Positions 37,531 through 46,935 of a stretch of DNA of 64,000 bases are shown here, piece by piece. This DNA is from Xanthobacter dioxanivorans (lineage in GTDB: Bacteria > Pseudomonadota > Alphaproteobacteria > Rhizobiales > Xanthobacteraceae), in NCBI RefSeq assembly GCF_016807805.1, contig NZ_CP063362.1, positions 1-64,000 on the forward strand, in the 5' to 3' direction. The notes below the pieces were generated by a model. The model saw only the letters and a program-made list of their open reading frames with translations, searched no databases and was not told where the DNA came from. Position 1 is the stretch's first letter; every line of letters starts with the position of its first letter. Both the position numbers and the translations under genes were made by a program.

Positions 37531-38121
37531 TCACATGTCGAAGAACACGGTCTCATTCTCGCCCTGGAGGCGGATGTCGTGGCGATAGATCACGGCCCCC
37601 TCCGGCTCGCTGCGCCGGGCCACCAGGGTTTCGCGGCGCCCGGCCTGCTCGATGGCCTTCAGCACGGGATCCGCGGCGTTCGCCTCGGCCTCGTCGGAGA
37701 AGTACATGCGGGTGTGCAGGTGGATGTTGATGCCGCGGGCGAAAATCAGAAGCGAGACGTGGGGCGCCTGCGGCCGGCCGTCGCGCCAGGGCAGCACCCC
37801 TGGCCTGATGGTCTCGAACGACCACAGGCCGGTGGCGAAATCCGCGGCCGCGCGGCCGAAGCCGAGGAAGCCGGGATTGTCGTGGCGGCCTTCGGCGTCC
37901 GCCTGCCACAGCTCGATCAGGGCGTCCTTCACCGGGTGGCCCGAGCCGTCCCAGACCATGCCTTCGATGCGGATGCGCTCGCCCGGGACACCGCCCGGGG
38001 CGATGACGGAGAGGTCCTCCTGGGTGCGGACGGGAAGCCCGGCCACCGCCGGCACGGTTCCGATATGCACGTAGGGACCGCCGGTCTGGGACGGCGTCTC
38101 CTTCAGATAGGCGACCGGCAT
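37531..38121 (-). CDS. pcaG: Protocatechuate 3,4-dioxygenase, alpha subunit
   Basis: The alpha subunit (196 residues) of the intradiol dioxygenase that opens protocatechuate to 3-carboxy-cis,cis-muconate. Family signs are TPSQTGGPYVHIG at the N-terminus, DALIELWQADAEGRH and SFETIRPGVLPWRDGRPQAPH. The alpha subunit lacks the iron ligands, as expected. Its start overlaps the pcaH stop, giving the order pcaC-pcaH-pcaG on the minus strand, translationally coupled. The ring-cleavage product is handled by PcaB, encoded divergently, and PcaC. Confidence 0.97.
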   Translation of the reverse strand: MPVAYLKETPSQTGGPYVHIGTVPAVAGLPVRTQEDLSVIAPGGVPGERIRIEGMVWDGSGHPVKDALIELWQADAEGRHDNPGFLGFGRAAADFATGLWSFETIRPGVLPWRDGRPQAPHVSLLIFARGINIHLHTRMYFSDEAEANAADPVLKAIEQAGRRETLVARRSEPEGAVIYRHDIRLQGENETVFFDM

Positions 38122-38846
38122 CACAGCCCCTCCCTCTTGTTCTCGAAGAACGTCTGCCGGCGTCCGCGCAGCACGATGTCGAAGCGAAAGGCCAGGGCGT
38201 CGAACGGCATCTGCTGGCCCATGTCGAGCCTCGCGACGAGCGCTTCGATGGCCGCCTTGTCCGGCAGGGTGTTCACGATGGGGCACAAAGGAATGAGCGG
38301 GTCGCCCTCGAAGTAGAATTGCGAGATCAGCCGCTGCACGAAGGCTTCGCCGAAGAGCGAGAAGTGGATGTGCGCCGGGCGCCAGTCGGAGCCATGGTTG
38401 CGCCAGGGATAGGGGCCGGGGCGGATGGTGCGGAAGAAGTAGCGGCCTTCCGGATCGGTCATGCAGCGGCCGGTGCCGCCGAAATTGTCGTCGAGGGGGG
38501 CGAGATAGCTGTCGTTCTTGTGGCGGTAGCGGCCGCCGGCATTGGCCTGCCACACCTCGATGAGGGTGTTGGGCACGGGCCGGCCGGTCTCGTCCAGCAC
38601 CCGCCCGTGCACCACGATGCGCTCGCCGATGGCTTCGCCGCCATGGGAGAAGTTGCGGATGAGGTCGTTGTCCAGCGGGTCGAGGCCGGAGCGGGGGAAG
38701 ACGGGCCCGCTTCTCTCGCCGATGCCCTGCTCCAGGGACACGAGGGCGCAGCGGGGCGAGCGAAGGACGCTGGTCTTGTAGCCCGGGGTGAAGGCGGGCG
38801 GATGCCGGTTGCGGTCGCGGCGGATGAAATCCCCCGTCTCAATCAT
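38121..38846 (-). CDS. pcaH: Protocatechuate 3,4-dioxygenase, beta subunit
   Basis: The catalytic beta subunit (241 residues) of protocatechuate 3,4-dioxygenase. The intradiol signature [18 protein letters not shown] is present. The ferric-iron ligands (two Tyr, two His) are in the region GRYRHKN and [19 protein letters not shown]. It overlaps pcaG by 3 bases and pcaC by 8, so all three are coupled. The enzyme inserts both oxygen atoms between the hydroxylated carbons of protocatechuate. Confidence 0.97.
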   Translation of the reverse strand: MIETGDFIRRDRNRHPPAFTPGYKTSVLRSPRCALVSLEQGIGERSGPVFPRSGLDPLDNDLIRNFSHGGEAIGERIVVHGRVLDETGRPVPNTLIEVWQANAGGRYRHKNDSYLAPLDDNFGGTGRCMTDPEGRYFFRTIRPGPYPWRNHGSDWRPAHIHFSLFGEAFVQRLISQFYFEGDPLIPLCPIVNTLPDKAAIEALVARLDMGQQMPFDALAFRFDIVLRGRRQTFFENKREGL

Positions 38847-39261
38847 GGTTTCCTCCCTGTTGTTTGGTATCGTCCCGGGCTTCGGCATAGACGGTCTTGG
38901 CGATCTTGTAGGCGCGGTTCGCCGCCGGCACGCCGGCATAAACGGCCACGTGCATGAGGGCCTCGGCCACGTCCTCGGCGCTGGCGCCGGTGTTGCGGGT
39001 GGCGCGCACGTGCATGGCCACCTCCTCGTCATGGCCAAGGGCGGCGAGGAGGGCGATGGTGATCATGGAGCGCTCGCGCCTTGTCAGGTTCGGCCGGGCC
39101 CACACCGAACCCCAGGCGCCCTCGGTGATGAAGGTCTGGAAGTCCTCGTCCAGGGCGGTGGTGCCCGTCTCCGCCGCGTCCACATGGGCCTCCCCAAGCA
39201 CCGCGCGGCGCGTCGCCATTCCGCTGGTCCAGAGCAAGGAGCGGTCGGAGAGGGAAGGCAC
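38839..39261 (-). CDS. pcaC: 4-carboxymuconolactone decarboxylase
   Basis: A 140-residue decarboxylase of the carboxymuconolactone/AhpD-like family that converts 4-carboxymuconolactone to beta-ketoadipate enol-lactone. Typical segments are [34 protein letters not shown] and the [17 protein letters not shown] region with the active-site His. The GTG at 39261 with AAGGAA before it gives the usual N-terminus; an in-frame GTG at 39330 would add non-conserved residues. It is first in the pcaCHG transcript. No pcaD is seen in this window. Confidence 0.93.
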   Translation of the reverse strand: MPSLSDRSLLWTSGMATRRAVLGEAHVDAAETGTTALDEDFQTFITEGAWGSVWARPNLTRRERSMITIALLAALGHDEEVAMHVRATRNTGASAEDVAEALMHVAVYAGVPAANRAYKIAKTVYAEARDDTKQQGGNHD

Positions 39262-39623
39262 GGCGGGTTCCTTTTCGTAGGGCGGCGGATGAAGGCATGC
39301 GTGAAAAATCGCGCGCGGCCTCGCGGCCACGACCCATCAAGCCTCCATCGAGGAGGACGAAAGTTTCATACGATTTTCGTCATGGAAAATGATATTTTCG
39401 CATTTTAACATGTCAATTTTGATATGTATGCCCAATGAACCGTGCCGCGGAGGCGCTGCACCTCGCCCCGCCGAGGTGGCGCGTGGCGGCGGAACGACTG
39501 ATACGCGCCCCAAGAAACGGGACGCACGACCAGACACCGGAAACCGAACGCCTGCACGACCTTGACGGCAGGGGGCGGCCAAGTGGAGTTTGCCCGGCCC
39601 TTCACCGCCCGCGAGGTAACGCC
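39262..39623. promoter_or_regulatory. Divergent pcaC/pcaB control region
   Basis: An A+T-rich stretch (39360-39430) in the gap between the divergent pcaC and pcaB genes contains GAAAAT-N3-ATTTTC at 39386-39400 and the near-palindrome ACATGTCAA-TTT-TGATATGT at 39409-39428. These are likely promoter and operator positions. No pca regulator gene adjoins it. Confidence 0.55.
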
Positions 39624-40684
39624 ATGAGCGCGTCCGTATTCGAACATCCGTTCCTCGGAACACTGCTGGGCGATGACGAAGTGGCAGCGCACTTCACGGC
39701 CGCATCGGATCTGGCCGCCATGCTGCGCTTCGAGGCGGCGCTCGCCGAGGCCGAGGCGGAGGCCGGCGTCATCCCGCAGGCGGCGGCGGCGGACATTGCG
39801 GATGCGGCGCGCACCCTCCTCCTCGCTCCGGCGGACCTTGCCGCGGCCGTGGCCCGCGACGGCGTGGTGGTCCCGGATTTCGTGCGCCGGCTCCGGACGG
39901 CCGTGGGCGAGCCCCATGCCGCCTTCGTGCACAGGGGCTCGACCAGCCAGGACGTGATCGACACCAGCCTTTTCACGCGGCTTAAGGCGGCTTCCGAGAT
40001 CCTCCTGGCGCGGCTGGACGCGCTCGTCGTCGGCTTTGACCAGCTTGCCGCCGCGTCGGGCGACCTCGTGCTCGCCGGCCACACGCGGATGCAGCGGGCG
40101 CGGCCGATCACCCTCGCCCACAAGATCGCCGGGTGGCAAGATCCCCTCGTCCGCCATCAGGCGCGGTTCCCGGCGGTGGCGGCGGACCTCTTCCGGGTGC
40201 AGCTCGGCGGGGCGGTGGGCAACCGGGCGGAGCTCGGCGAAGCCGCCGACGCGGTGGCGGCCGGCGTTGCCGTCCGCCTCGGCCTCGCGACCGCCGCGCG
40301 CGCCACCCACGCCGAGCGCGACGCCATCGCCGCCTATGGTCACTGGTGCACGCTCATCGCCGGGACGCTCGGCAAGTTCGGCGCCGACATCGCGCTCATG
40401 GCGCAGAACGAGGTGGGCGAGGTGACCATTGCGGGGGCGGTGGCTCCTCCGCCATGCCGGAGAAGAACAACCCGGTCGGCGCCGAGGTCCTGGTGACGCT
40501 CGCGCGCTTTTCCGCCGTGCTCCAGGGCGGGCTCGACCAGGCCCTGGTGCATGAAAACGAACGCTCCGGCGCCGCCTGGACGCTGGAGTGGATGATCCTG
40601 CCCCAGCTCGTCGTGGCGGCCGGCGCCGCCACCCGCACGGCGCTCGCCCTGCTCGGCGCCCTGCGCTTTCCCGCCCCGACCTGA
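39624..40684 (+). pseudogene. pcaB: 3-carboxy-cis,cis-muconate cycloisomerase, one frameshift
   Basis: A member of the fumarase/aspartase superfamily that lactonises 3-carboxymuconate to 4-carboxymuconolactone. It has HRGSTSQDVIDT, LAGHTRMQRARPITL and RAELGEAADAVA. The superfamily signature loop GSSAMPEKNNPVGAEV lies in a shifted frame: one G appears missing from the G5 run near 40434-40438. Restoring it yields 353 residues, typical for bacterial PcaB, ending at 40684. It faces the pcaCHG operon, so the three steps after protocatechuate are covered. The frame break in a homopolymer with both sides conserved favours a sequencing error. Confidence 0.88.
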
Positions 40685-40730
40685 GCGCGACGCGGGGCCG
40701 ACCGCGCCGTGCGTCGCGGCCGCGCAGCGG

Positions 40731-41117
40731 CTATGCGGGTGGCGTGTTCTCGCCGACGCAGATGATGCCGTCCGCGTCCACGATCACCGGAACGGTATCC
40801 AGAGCGCATCCCACTCCGAGGCCCTCCACACCCCTCCCATCGGCGACGCGGAACGCCGCATCGTGGTTGGAACAGCGCACAAGCGTGCCGTCCGCGCTGA
40901 CCACGCGCGTGCTGCGATAGGTAAGCGGCAGGTCGCGATGGGGACACAGGTTCACGAAGGCGGCCACGCCGCCCGACACCCTGACGAGCAGGATCGGAAA
41001 GGCACCCGCCCCGCTGTCGATCTCCACGGCCAGCACGCCCATGACATCGAGTTCGGCCGCGGCGGCGAGCGCCGCGCCCGGCGGCGGAGCGATCCGGCAG
41101 GCGCGGAAATCACCCAT
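40731..41117 (-). CDS. Rieske 2Fe-2S domain protein
   Basis: A 128-residue protein consisting of one Rieske domain. Cluster ligands are visible in NLCPHRDLPL (C-x-H) and VRCSNHDAAFRVADG (C-x2-H). The protein resembles Rieske ferredoxins that donate electrons to oxygenases, but no oxygenase partner is adjacent. It lies 22 bases after hppD on the same strand and is probably cotranscribed with it, an unusual partner. Its role could be electron transfer to a tyrosine- or homogentisate-linked enzyme; this is not shown. Confidence 0.8.
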   Translation of the reverse strand: MGDFRACRIAPPPGAALAAAAELDVMGVLAVEIDSGAGAFPILLVRVSGGVAAFVNLCPHRDLPLTYRSTRVVSADGTLVRCSNHDAAFRVADGRGVEGLGVGCALDTVPVIVDADGIICVGENTPPA

Positions 41118-41139
41118 CCTCAGTCCTCCGGTCCACCAT

Positions 41140-42240
41140 TCAGGCGGTCAGCACACCGCGCTGGATCTGGTCTGCCTCGATGGATTCGAACAGGGCCTTG
41201 AAGTTGCCCTCGCCGAAGCCATCATCGCCCTTGCGCTGGATGAACTCGAAGAAGATCGGGCCGATCACGGTCTTCGAGAAGATCTGCAGCAGGATGCGCG
41301 TGGCGCCGCCATCCACCACGCCCTCGCCGTCGATGAGGATGCCGTGGGTCTTCAGCCGGTCCATGGGCTCGCTGTGGCCGCTGACGCGAGCGTAGGAGCG
41401 CTCGTAATAGATATCCGGCGGTCCGGGCATGAATGCCACGCCGCGGGCGGCGATGGCGTCGGTGGCGGCATAGATGTCGTTGGTGGCGATGGCCACGTGC
41501 TGGATGCCCTCGCCCTTGTACTGAGCGAGATATTCCTCGATCTGGCTCTTGTCGTCCGCGCTCTCGTTGATGGGGATGCGGATCTTGCCGCAGGGCGAGG
41601 TCAAGGCGCGGCTGGTGAGGCCGGTGAGCTTGCCGGCAATGTCGAAATAACGGATCTCGCGGAAATTGAAGGTTTCCGCATAGAATTTGTACCAGGTGTC
41701 CATGTTGCCGCGCCTGACATTATGGGTCAGGTGGTCAAGGTAGTAGAAGCCGACGCCATAAGGCGCGGGGTCCACGTCGCCGAGCCATTCGAAATCGTCG
41801 GAATAAGGCGAGCCCTTCGCGCCATAGGTGTCCACGAAATAGAGCAGCGATCCACCGATGCCGATCACCGCGGGCACGTCTAGGGTCTTGTCGGGGCCGT
41901 TATATTCGGTGGCGCCGAGATCCAGCGCGCGCTTCAGGGCGTGCCCGGCATCCACCACGCGCCACGCCATGGCCGGGGCGCAGGGGCCGTGGGCCTGCAC
42001 GAAGCGGCCGGAATGGCCGTCGTGCTCGCGGTTGACCACGTAGTTGATGTCGCCCTGGCGATAGAGCGAGATATCCCGCGTCTTGTGGCGCGCCACCTCG
42101 GTGAAACCCATGGTCTCGAACAGCGGCCCGAGCACGGCGGGATCGGGGTGGGCGAACTCGACGAACTCGAAGCCGTCGGTTCCGGCGGGGTTGCTGGCGC
42201 TGATGGTGGCCGGCGGCGCGTCGTGCGGGAAAGGTCCCAT
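41140..42240 (-). CDS. hppD: 4-hydroxyphenylpyruvate dioxygenase
   Basis: Converts 4-hydroxyphenylpyruvate to homogentisate, the second step of tyrosine breakdown. It has 366 residues with two vicinal-oxygen-chelate domains; the iron ligands are His in DHLTHNV, His in GIQHVAIAT and Glu in FFEFIQRKG. The ATG at 42240 follows GGGAGGA; the open frame extends upstream without conserved residues. An Lrp-type regulator is divergently encoded 131 bases away, as for many amino-acid catabolic genes. No homogentisate dioxygenase is in the window. Confidence 0.96.
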   Translation of the reverse strand: MGPFPHDAPPATISASNPAGTDGFEFVEFAHPDPAVLGPLFETMGFTEVARHKTRDISLYRQGDINYVVNREHDGHSGRFVQAHGPCAPAMAWRVVDAGHALKRALDLGATEYNGPDKTLDVPAVIGIGGSLLYFVDTYGAKGSPYSDDFEWLGDVDPAPYGVGFYYLDHLTHNVRRGNMDTWYKFYAETFNFREIRYFDIAGKLTGLTSRALTSPCGKIRIPINESADDKSQIEEYLAQYKGEGIQHVAIATNDIYAATDAIAARGVAFMPGPPDIYYERSYARVSGHSEPMDRLKTHGILIDGEGVVDGGATRILLQIFSKTVIGPIFFEFIQRKGDDGFGEGNFKALFESIEADQIQRGVLTA

Positions 42241-42371
42241 GGCATCCTCCCTGGAGCGTGGATGGGGCAGAGTGGGGCAAAGTCGCTGCAAAGGGCGTGC
42301 GAAATTGATCCAGATCAGATAAATATCGCGAGGATTGAGCGTCTCTTGCTTAGTTTTCGCGAGATTTGTGC

Positions 42372-42857
42372 ATGGATATCTTCGACATTCGCATTCTCTC
42401 CGCGCTACAGGATGACGGGCGGCTGACCAATGCCGAACTGGCCGAGAAGGCGGGACTTTCCGCCTCCCAATGTTCCCGCCGCCGCATGGCGCTGGAGGAC
42501 GCCGGCGTCATCGCCAGCTATCGCGCCGTCCTTTCGCCCGAGGCGCTGGGCCTCGACGTGCTGGTGTTCGTGCAGGTGACCCTCGCCACCCACTCGCCGG
42601 ACAATGCCGCGCGATTCCTCGCTTTGGTCGCCAGCCTCGACGAGGTGCAGGAGGCCTATTCCCTCACCGGCGAGGCGGACTATCTCGTCAAGCTCACCGT
42701 GCCGACGCTGAAGGACCTCGCACGGCTCTTGTCGGAAGCCTTCCTGGCACACCCGTCGGTGGCGCATCTGCGCTCCTCCATCGTGCTCGACCGGCTGAAG
42801 CAGAGCGCCCGGCTGCCGCTGGCGCATCTGCGCCGCTCCTCCCGGACGGAGGGCTGA
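42372..42857 (+). CDS. Lrp/AsnC-family transcriptional regulator
   Basis: A 161-residue regulator with an N-terminal helix-turn-helix (about 8-50; LTNAELAEKAGLSASQCSRR) and a C-terminal RAM effector domain (about 65-145; VQEAYSLTGEADYLVKL), the part that binds amino acids. It is divergent from hppD and likely controls it in response to tyrosine or phenylalanine. The ATG at 42372 gives the normal start. Confidence 0.9.
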   Translation: MDIFDIRILSALQDDGRLTNAELAEKAGLSASQCSRRRMALEDAGVIASYRAVLSPEALGLDVLVFVQVTLATHSPDNAARFLALVASLDEVQEAYSLTGEADYLVKLTVPTLKDLARLLSEAFLAHPSVAHLRSSIVLDRLKQSARLPLAHLRRSSRTEG

Positions 42858-42954
42858 TACCAATGGCCCGCGCGGCGCTTGAGCGTACCCACTTGGCATC
42901 GGTCGAAGACCGAGGCTGACGGTATGAGCGCGCCGCGCCCAGCCCGGCCCCCGG

Positions 42955-44430
42955 TCATTGCGAGAGCTTTTCCAGCGCGACGTCCGTGGTGCGTGGTCCA
43001 AGCAGGCCGACCGCCAGCATGGTGATGACCATGCAGGTGGAGGTGAAGAGGAACACGCCCGTCACCCCGGCATGGTTTAGCAAGTATTCGAGGACAAAGG
43101 CGGTGAAGATCGCCGAGAAGCGGCTCCACGAATAGACGAACCCCACGGCCCGGGCACGGATGCGCGTCGGATAAAGCTCGGCCTGGTAGGCATGGTAGGT
43201 ATAGGACAAGGTGTTGGCGGCCAGCGTGATGGTGAGGCCGGCTGCGAGGATGCCGGCCATGCCGGTCTGCTGCGAGAAGGCGAGGCCCGCGACCACGATG
43301 ATGCCCGCCATGGCCAGGATCACGGTCTTGCGCTCGTAGCGGTCGGCGATGATCATCCCGAGCAGCGGGCCGACTGGCGCGGCGATGGCGATGATGCTGG
43401 TGTAGCCGAGGCTCGCGGTGACGGTGATGCCCTGCTTGATGAGCAGAGAGGGCACCCAGTTGGCGAAGCCGTAATAGGCCACCGTCTGGAACACGTGGAA
43501 CAGCAGCATCATGATGGTGCGCTGGCGATAGGGCGGCTTCCAGATGTCGCCGAACCGTTCGTCTTTGACCACCGGCGCGACCTGCTGCGGCTCGGGCGGG
43601 GGCAGGTCCTTGCCGGTCTCCTTGCGGACCTTCTCCTCGAGGCGCGACAGGATGACGTCGGCTTCCGCGACCCGGCCCTTCATGGCGAGCCAGCGCGGGC
43701 TCTCGGGCAGGCGGCGGCGGACCCACCAGATCACCAGCGCGCCACCGGCCCCGATCAGCACCACCCAGCGCCAGCCATCGAAGCCGAGCGGCGCCATCGG
43801 CACGAGCAGGTAGGAGAGAAACGCCACCGTGGGCACGGAGAGGAAGCCGATGGCCTGCGAGAGGGCCGAGGCGCGGCCGCGCATGTGCTTGGGCACCAGC
43901 TCGGTGATGTAGCTGCCGATAGTGACGATCTCGACGCCGATGCCGATGCCGGCGATGAAGCGCCACAGATTGACGTCGAAGGCGGTGGACTGGAACGCCA
44001 TGACGGCGTTGGCGGCCGAGTACCAGAGCAGCGAATAGGTGAACACGGCCTTGCGACCGAACCGGTCCGCCAGGAAGCCGCAGCATAGCGTGCCGAGGAA
44101 CAGCCCCGAGAACAGCGCGGCGATGAAGCTCGCCCGTCCCGAGAACAGCAGCTCGAAGAAATTCCACACCGATGTCGCTTCCGACACCGACGCCGCCTTG
44201 GCGCTCAGGATGCCTGCCTTGACGAGGCCGGGCGTCACGTAGCCGGTGAGGAACAGGTCGTAGAGCTCGAAGAACAGGCCGAGGCTGATCAGCACCACCA
44301 CCCGCCAGACCGGGCGCGAGGCCGGAATGCGGTCGAGCCGGGCGGAAATGGTGCCGGCATCGGGTTCGGTGCGTGGAACGGCAGCCGCGTCCGCGACCGC
44401 CCCCATGTCGAGGGCAGACAAGGCTTTCAT
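42955..44430 (-). CDS. MFS transporter, sugar/metabolite:H+ symporter type
   Basis: A 491-residue major-facilitator transporter with 12 helices. The motif GFLADRFGRKAVF between helices 2 and 3 and PESPRWLAMKGR after helix 6 are typical of the sugar porter/metabolite symporter families. The long N-terminal arm (about 45 residues) is cytoplasmic. It ends a minus-strand group 126 bases downstream of the CoA-transferase gene. It probably imports the organic acid used by the CoA-transferase and lyase encoded upstream. Confidence 0.88.
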   Translation of the reverse strand: MKALSALDMGAVADAAAVPRTEPDAGTISARLDRIPASRPVWRVVVLISLGLFFELYDLFLTGYVTPGLVKAGILSAKAASVSEATSVWNFFELLFSGRASFIAALFSGLFLGTLCCGFLADRFGRKAVFTYSLLWYSAANAVMAFQSTAFDVNLWRFIAGIGIGVEIVTIGSYITELVPKHMRGRASALSQAIGFLSVPTVAFLSYLLVPMAPLGFDGWRWVVLIGAGGALVIWWVRRRLPESPRWLAMKGRVAEADVILSRLEEKVRKETGKDLPPPEPQQVAPVVKDERFGDIWKPPYRQRTIMMLLFHVFQTVAYYGFANWVPSLLIKQGITVTASLGYTSIIAIAAPVGPLLGMIIADRYERKTVILAMAGIIVVAGLAFSQQTGMAGILAAGLTITLAANTLSYTYHAYQAELYPTRIRARAVGFVYSWSRFSAIFTAFVLEYLLNHAGVTGVFLFTSTCMVITMLAVGLLGPRTTDVALEKLSQ

Positions 44431-44556
44431 GGTTTCCTCCCGAAGAACCGGCCTGGGCTGTTCCCGCCCCTTGGCCGTCGCAATGACTTGATCTTGATCT
44501 GGATCTGGCTTCCAGCGCTCCCGCGACCGCCAGTCAGGCTGGCGCGGAAAGGCCGG

Positions 44557-45828
44557 TCAGGCTGGCTCCATGGCTGGCGTGTCCGGCGCCACCAGAACGC
44601 CGGCGACGAGCAAAGCCGAGATATCGGATTCGGAGAGACCGGCTTCGCGAGCCACGTCCCGGCCGTGCTCGCCGATACGCGGCGGCTGGCGGGTGAGGCC
44701 GGGGCGCCCGTCGAACAGGGAGATGGGCAGGGCCGGCAGGCTCGCGGCCGCCACCGCCGGATGGAAGTCGTCGTCCCGGGTCCGCGTGAGGTCCGTCGGC
44801 AGCAGGCCGCCGGAGGCGAGCAGATGCGGATCGTCGAACAGGTCGCCGGGCCGGTTGATGGGGGAGAAGGGCAGGCCGAGCGCCTCGCAGCGCGCCATCA
44901 GCTCGTCCTTGGAAAGGCTCCTGAACACGCGGCCGACACGCTCGAGAATGCGTGGGCGCGCGGCGGCAAGGTCCGCCATGCGGGCAAGGCCGGGATCCTT
45001 GAGGAAATCGTCGAGGCCGAACGCCGTGCAGAAGCCGCGCCACTGAGTCTCGGTCACCACGCCCACGAACACCTGGCCGCCGTCCGCGGTGTCGAAGATG
45101 TCGTAGAGCGGCCAGGGCTTCTTCATGTCCGGGTCGCCGAAGGGAGTGGGATCACGCCCCTCCACCGCTGTGCGTGCCATGTGCTGGGCCACCAGCACCA
45201 TGTTGGTCTCGAACAGGCCGGACTGGACTTGCCCGCCACGCCCGGTGATGTCCCGCTCGCGCAGGGCGGCGAGCACGGCGAAGGCGCCGAACAGGCCGCC
45301 CATGATGTCGTTGACCGAGGAGCCGGCCCGCAGCGGCCGGCCGGGCGGGCCGGTCATGTAGGCGAGACCGCCCATCATCTGCACCACCTCGTCGAGGGCG
45401 GCGCGGTGCTCGTAGGGGCCGGGCAGGAACCCCTTGAGCGAGCAATAGATCAGGCGGGGATTGTCGGCCTTGAGGGCCTCAAGGCCGAGCCCCATCTTCT
45501 CCATGCCGCCGGGCCGGAAGTTCTCCACCAGCACGTCGGCGCCGGCGGCCAGCCTTCTCACCAGTGCGAGGCCGGCCGGGGACTTCAGGTCCACGCACAG
45601 GCTGCGCTTGTTGCGGTTGAAGGTGGGGAAGAAGCCCACCGCCGGCCCGGTGAGCCGGCGGGTATTGTCGCCGCCAGGGGCGGGCTCGATCTTGATCACG
45701 TCGGCCCCGAGGTCGGCGAGGAACATGCCGCAGCTCGGCCCCATGACCATGTGGCTGAACTCGATCACGCGGATGCCGGCGAGAGGCAGGCGGCCGGGGG
45801 CCGGCACGGCAGCGTCGAGGGCGGTCAT
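44557..45828 (-). CDS. CoA-transferase, class III (CaiB/BaiF)
   Basis: A 423-residue family III CoA-transferase that moves CoA between acids through an aspartyl-CoA intermediate. The family N-terminus PLAGIRVIEFSHMVMGP is clear; the catalytic Asp is in SSVNDIMGGLFGAF. It overlaps the HMG-CoA lyase by 4 bases, so the product is probably passed to the lyase: activation of a 3-hydroxy-3-methyl acid to its CoA ester followed by cleavage. Hydroxymethylglutarate or citramalate-type acids are candidates. The succinyl or acetyl donor is unknown. Confidence 0.9.
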   Translation of the reverse strand: MTALDAAVPAPGRLPLAGIRVIEFSHMVMGPSCGMFLADLGADVIKIEPAPGGDNTRRLTGPAVGFFPTFNRNKRSLCVDLKSPAGLALVRRLAAGADVLVENFRPGGMEKMGLGLEALKADNPRLIYCSLKGFLPGPYEHRAALDEVVQMMGGLAYMTGPPGRPLRAGSSVNDIMGGLFGAFAVLAALRERDITGRGGQVQSGLFETNMVLVAQHMARTAVEGRDPTPFGDPDMKKPWPLYDIFDTADGGQVFVGVVTETQWRGFCTAFGLDDFLKDPGLARMADLAAARPRILERVGRVFRSLSKDELMARCEALGLPFSPINRPGDLFDDPHLLASGGLLPTDLTRTRDDDFHPAVAAASLPALPISLFDGRPGLTRQPPRIGEHGRDVAREAGLSESDISALLVAGVLVAPDTPAMEPA

Positions 45829-46799
45829 TGCACAGCCTCCAGGGCCTCATGGACAGTGCTTGAAAGGCGATAGGTGCGCGGAATGCCGGCGGCCGCGACG
45901 CGCCCGTGGAGCCGCTCCGAGGGCAAAGCCTCGGCGAGCACGGCCCGGGCCGCGATGAGGGCGGCAAGGTCGATGCCCGTGTCGAAGCCTTCCAGCTCCA
46001 AGAGATAGACGAGGTCCTCGGTCGCCGCGTTGCCCACCGAGCCGGGCGCGAAGGGACAGCCGCCGAGGCCGCCGAGGGCGCCGTCGAAGCCGCCCACCCC
46101 TTCCTCAAGGCCGGCATAGACATTGGCGAGGGCGGTCCCGAGCGTGTCATGCAGGTGCAGATGGCCGAACCGCGCCGCCCCCACCTCCCGGCGCACGCCG
46201 CGCACCAGCCGCTTCACCTGGGAGGGCGATGCATATCCGAGCGTATCGGCGAGGCTCACGGTGTCCGCGCCCGCGGTGGCGAGGGCGGCCGCGAGACGCA
46301 GCACATCCGCCTCGGGCACGATGCCCTGGAGCGAGCAGCCGAAGGCGGTGGAGATCCCGGCCTCGATCCGCGGGCGGCCGGCCCCCAGCGTTGCCGCGAA
46401 GGCGGTGATGCGGGCGACCTCGGCCACCTGCTCCTCGCGGCTGCGCCGCACGTTGGAGCGGCTGTGCGCCTCGCTGGCGGAGACGGGAACGATGATGACC
46501 TGCGCCCCGGCGGCGGCCGCGTTCTGCGCGCCGCGCAGGTTCGGCGCGAGCGCCACCACCTTCAGGGCCGGATGCTGCCGCCGGACCGCCGCGGTCACGT
46601 CCGCCGCATCGGCCATCTGCGGCAGAGCGGCGGGCGGGACGAAGCTCGCCACTTCCATGTCGCGCACGCCGGCGGCGACCATGGCGTCGATCCACAAAAG
46701 CTTGGCGGCGGTGGGCATGATCGCCTTCGCCATCTGAAGGCCGTCCCTGGGGCCGACCTCGCGGATGGCGAGGACAGGCCGCTTGGCGTCGGGGGCCAT
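45825..46799 (-). CDS. Hydroxymethylglutaryl-CoA lyase family protein
   Basis: A 324-residue TIM-barrel lyase. HMG-CoA lyase splits 3-hydroxy-3-methylglutaryl-CoA to acetoacetate and acetyl-CoA. Seen are REVGPRDGLQ (Arg and metal Asp), GHLHLHDTLGTALAN (metal His pair) and GGLGGCPFAPGSVGN (the active-site Cys loop). It lies upstream of the CoA-transferase and is coupled to it by a 4-base overlap. A LysR regulator is divergent. In some organisms this fold cleaves related 3-hydroxy-acyl-CoAs, so the exact substrate is an inference. Confidence 0.9.
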   Translation of the reverse strand: MAPDAKRPVLAIREVGPRDGLQMAKAIMPTAAKLLWIDAMVAAGVRDMEVASFVPPAALPQMADAADVTAAVRRQHPALKVVALAPNLRGAQNAAAAGAQVIIVPVSASEAHSRSNVRRSREEQVAEVARITAFAATLGAGRPRIEAGISTAFGCSLQGIVPEADVLRLAAALATAGADTVSLADTLGYASPSQVKRLVRGVRREVGAARFGHLHLHDTLGTALANVYAGLEEGVGGFDGALGGLGGCPFAPGSVGNAATEDLVYLLELEGFDTGIDLAALIAARAVLAEALPSERLHGRVAAAGIPRTYRLSSTVHEALEAVQ

Positions 46800-46901
46800 G
46801 GTTTCCTCGTTTATTTTGATGTGTTGATTGGAAAATACATCCGCATAATACGGACGAGAATCGCTCATTGGCGCCCTCACCGTCCGCTATCCACGGATGC
46901 T

Positions 46902-46912
46902 GGGGGGGGGGG
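46902..46912. other. G11 homopolymer
   Basis: A run of eleven G in the divergent gap, 23 bases before the LysR start codon. Such a run may vary in length by slippage or be misread; it lies outside any chosen coding region. Confidence 0.6.
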
Positions 46913-46935
46913 CGCGACGCAGGAGGGCGTGCCCA

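Noticed and set aside
42288..42302. Sigma-54-like sequence before hppD
   Set aside because: On the minus strand it reads TCGCACG-N4-TTGC; one of the invariant G residues of the -24 box is missing.
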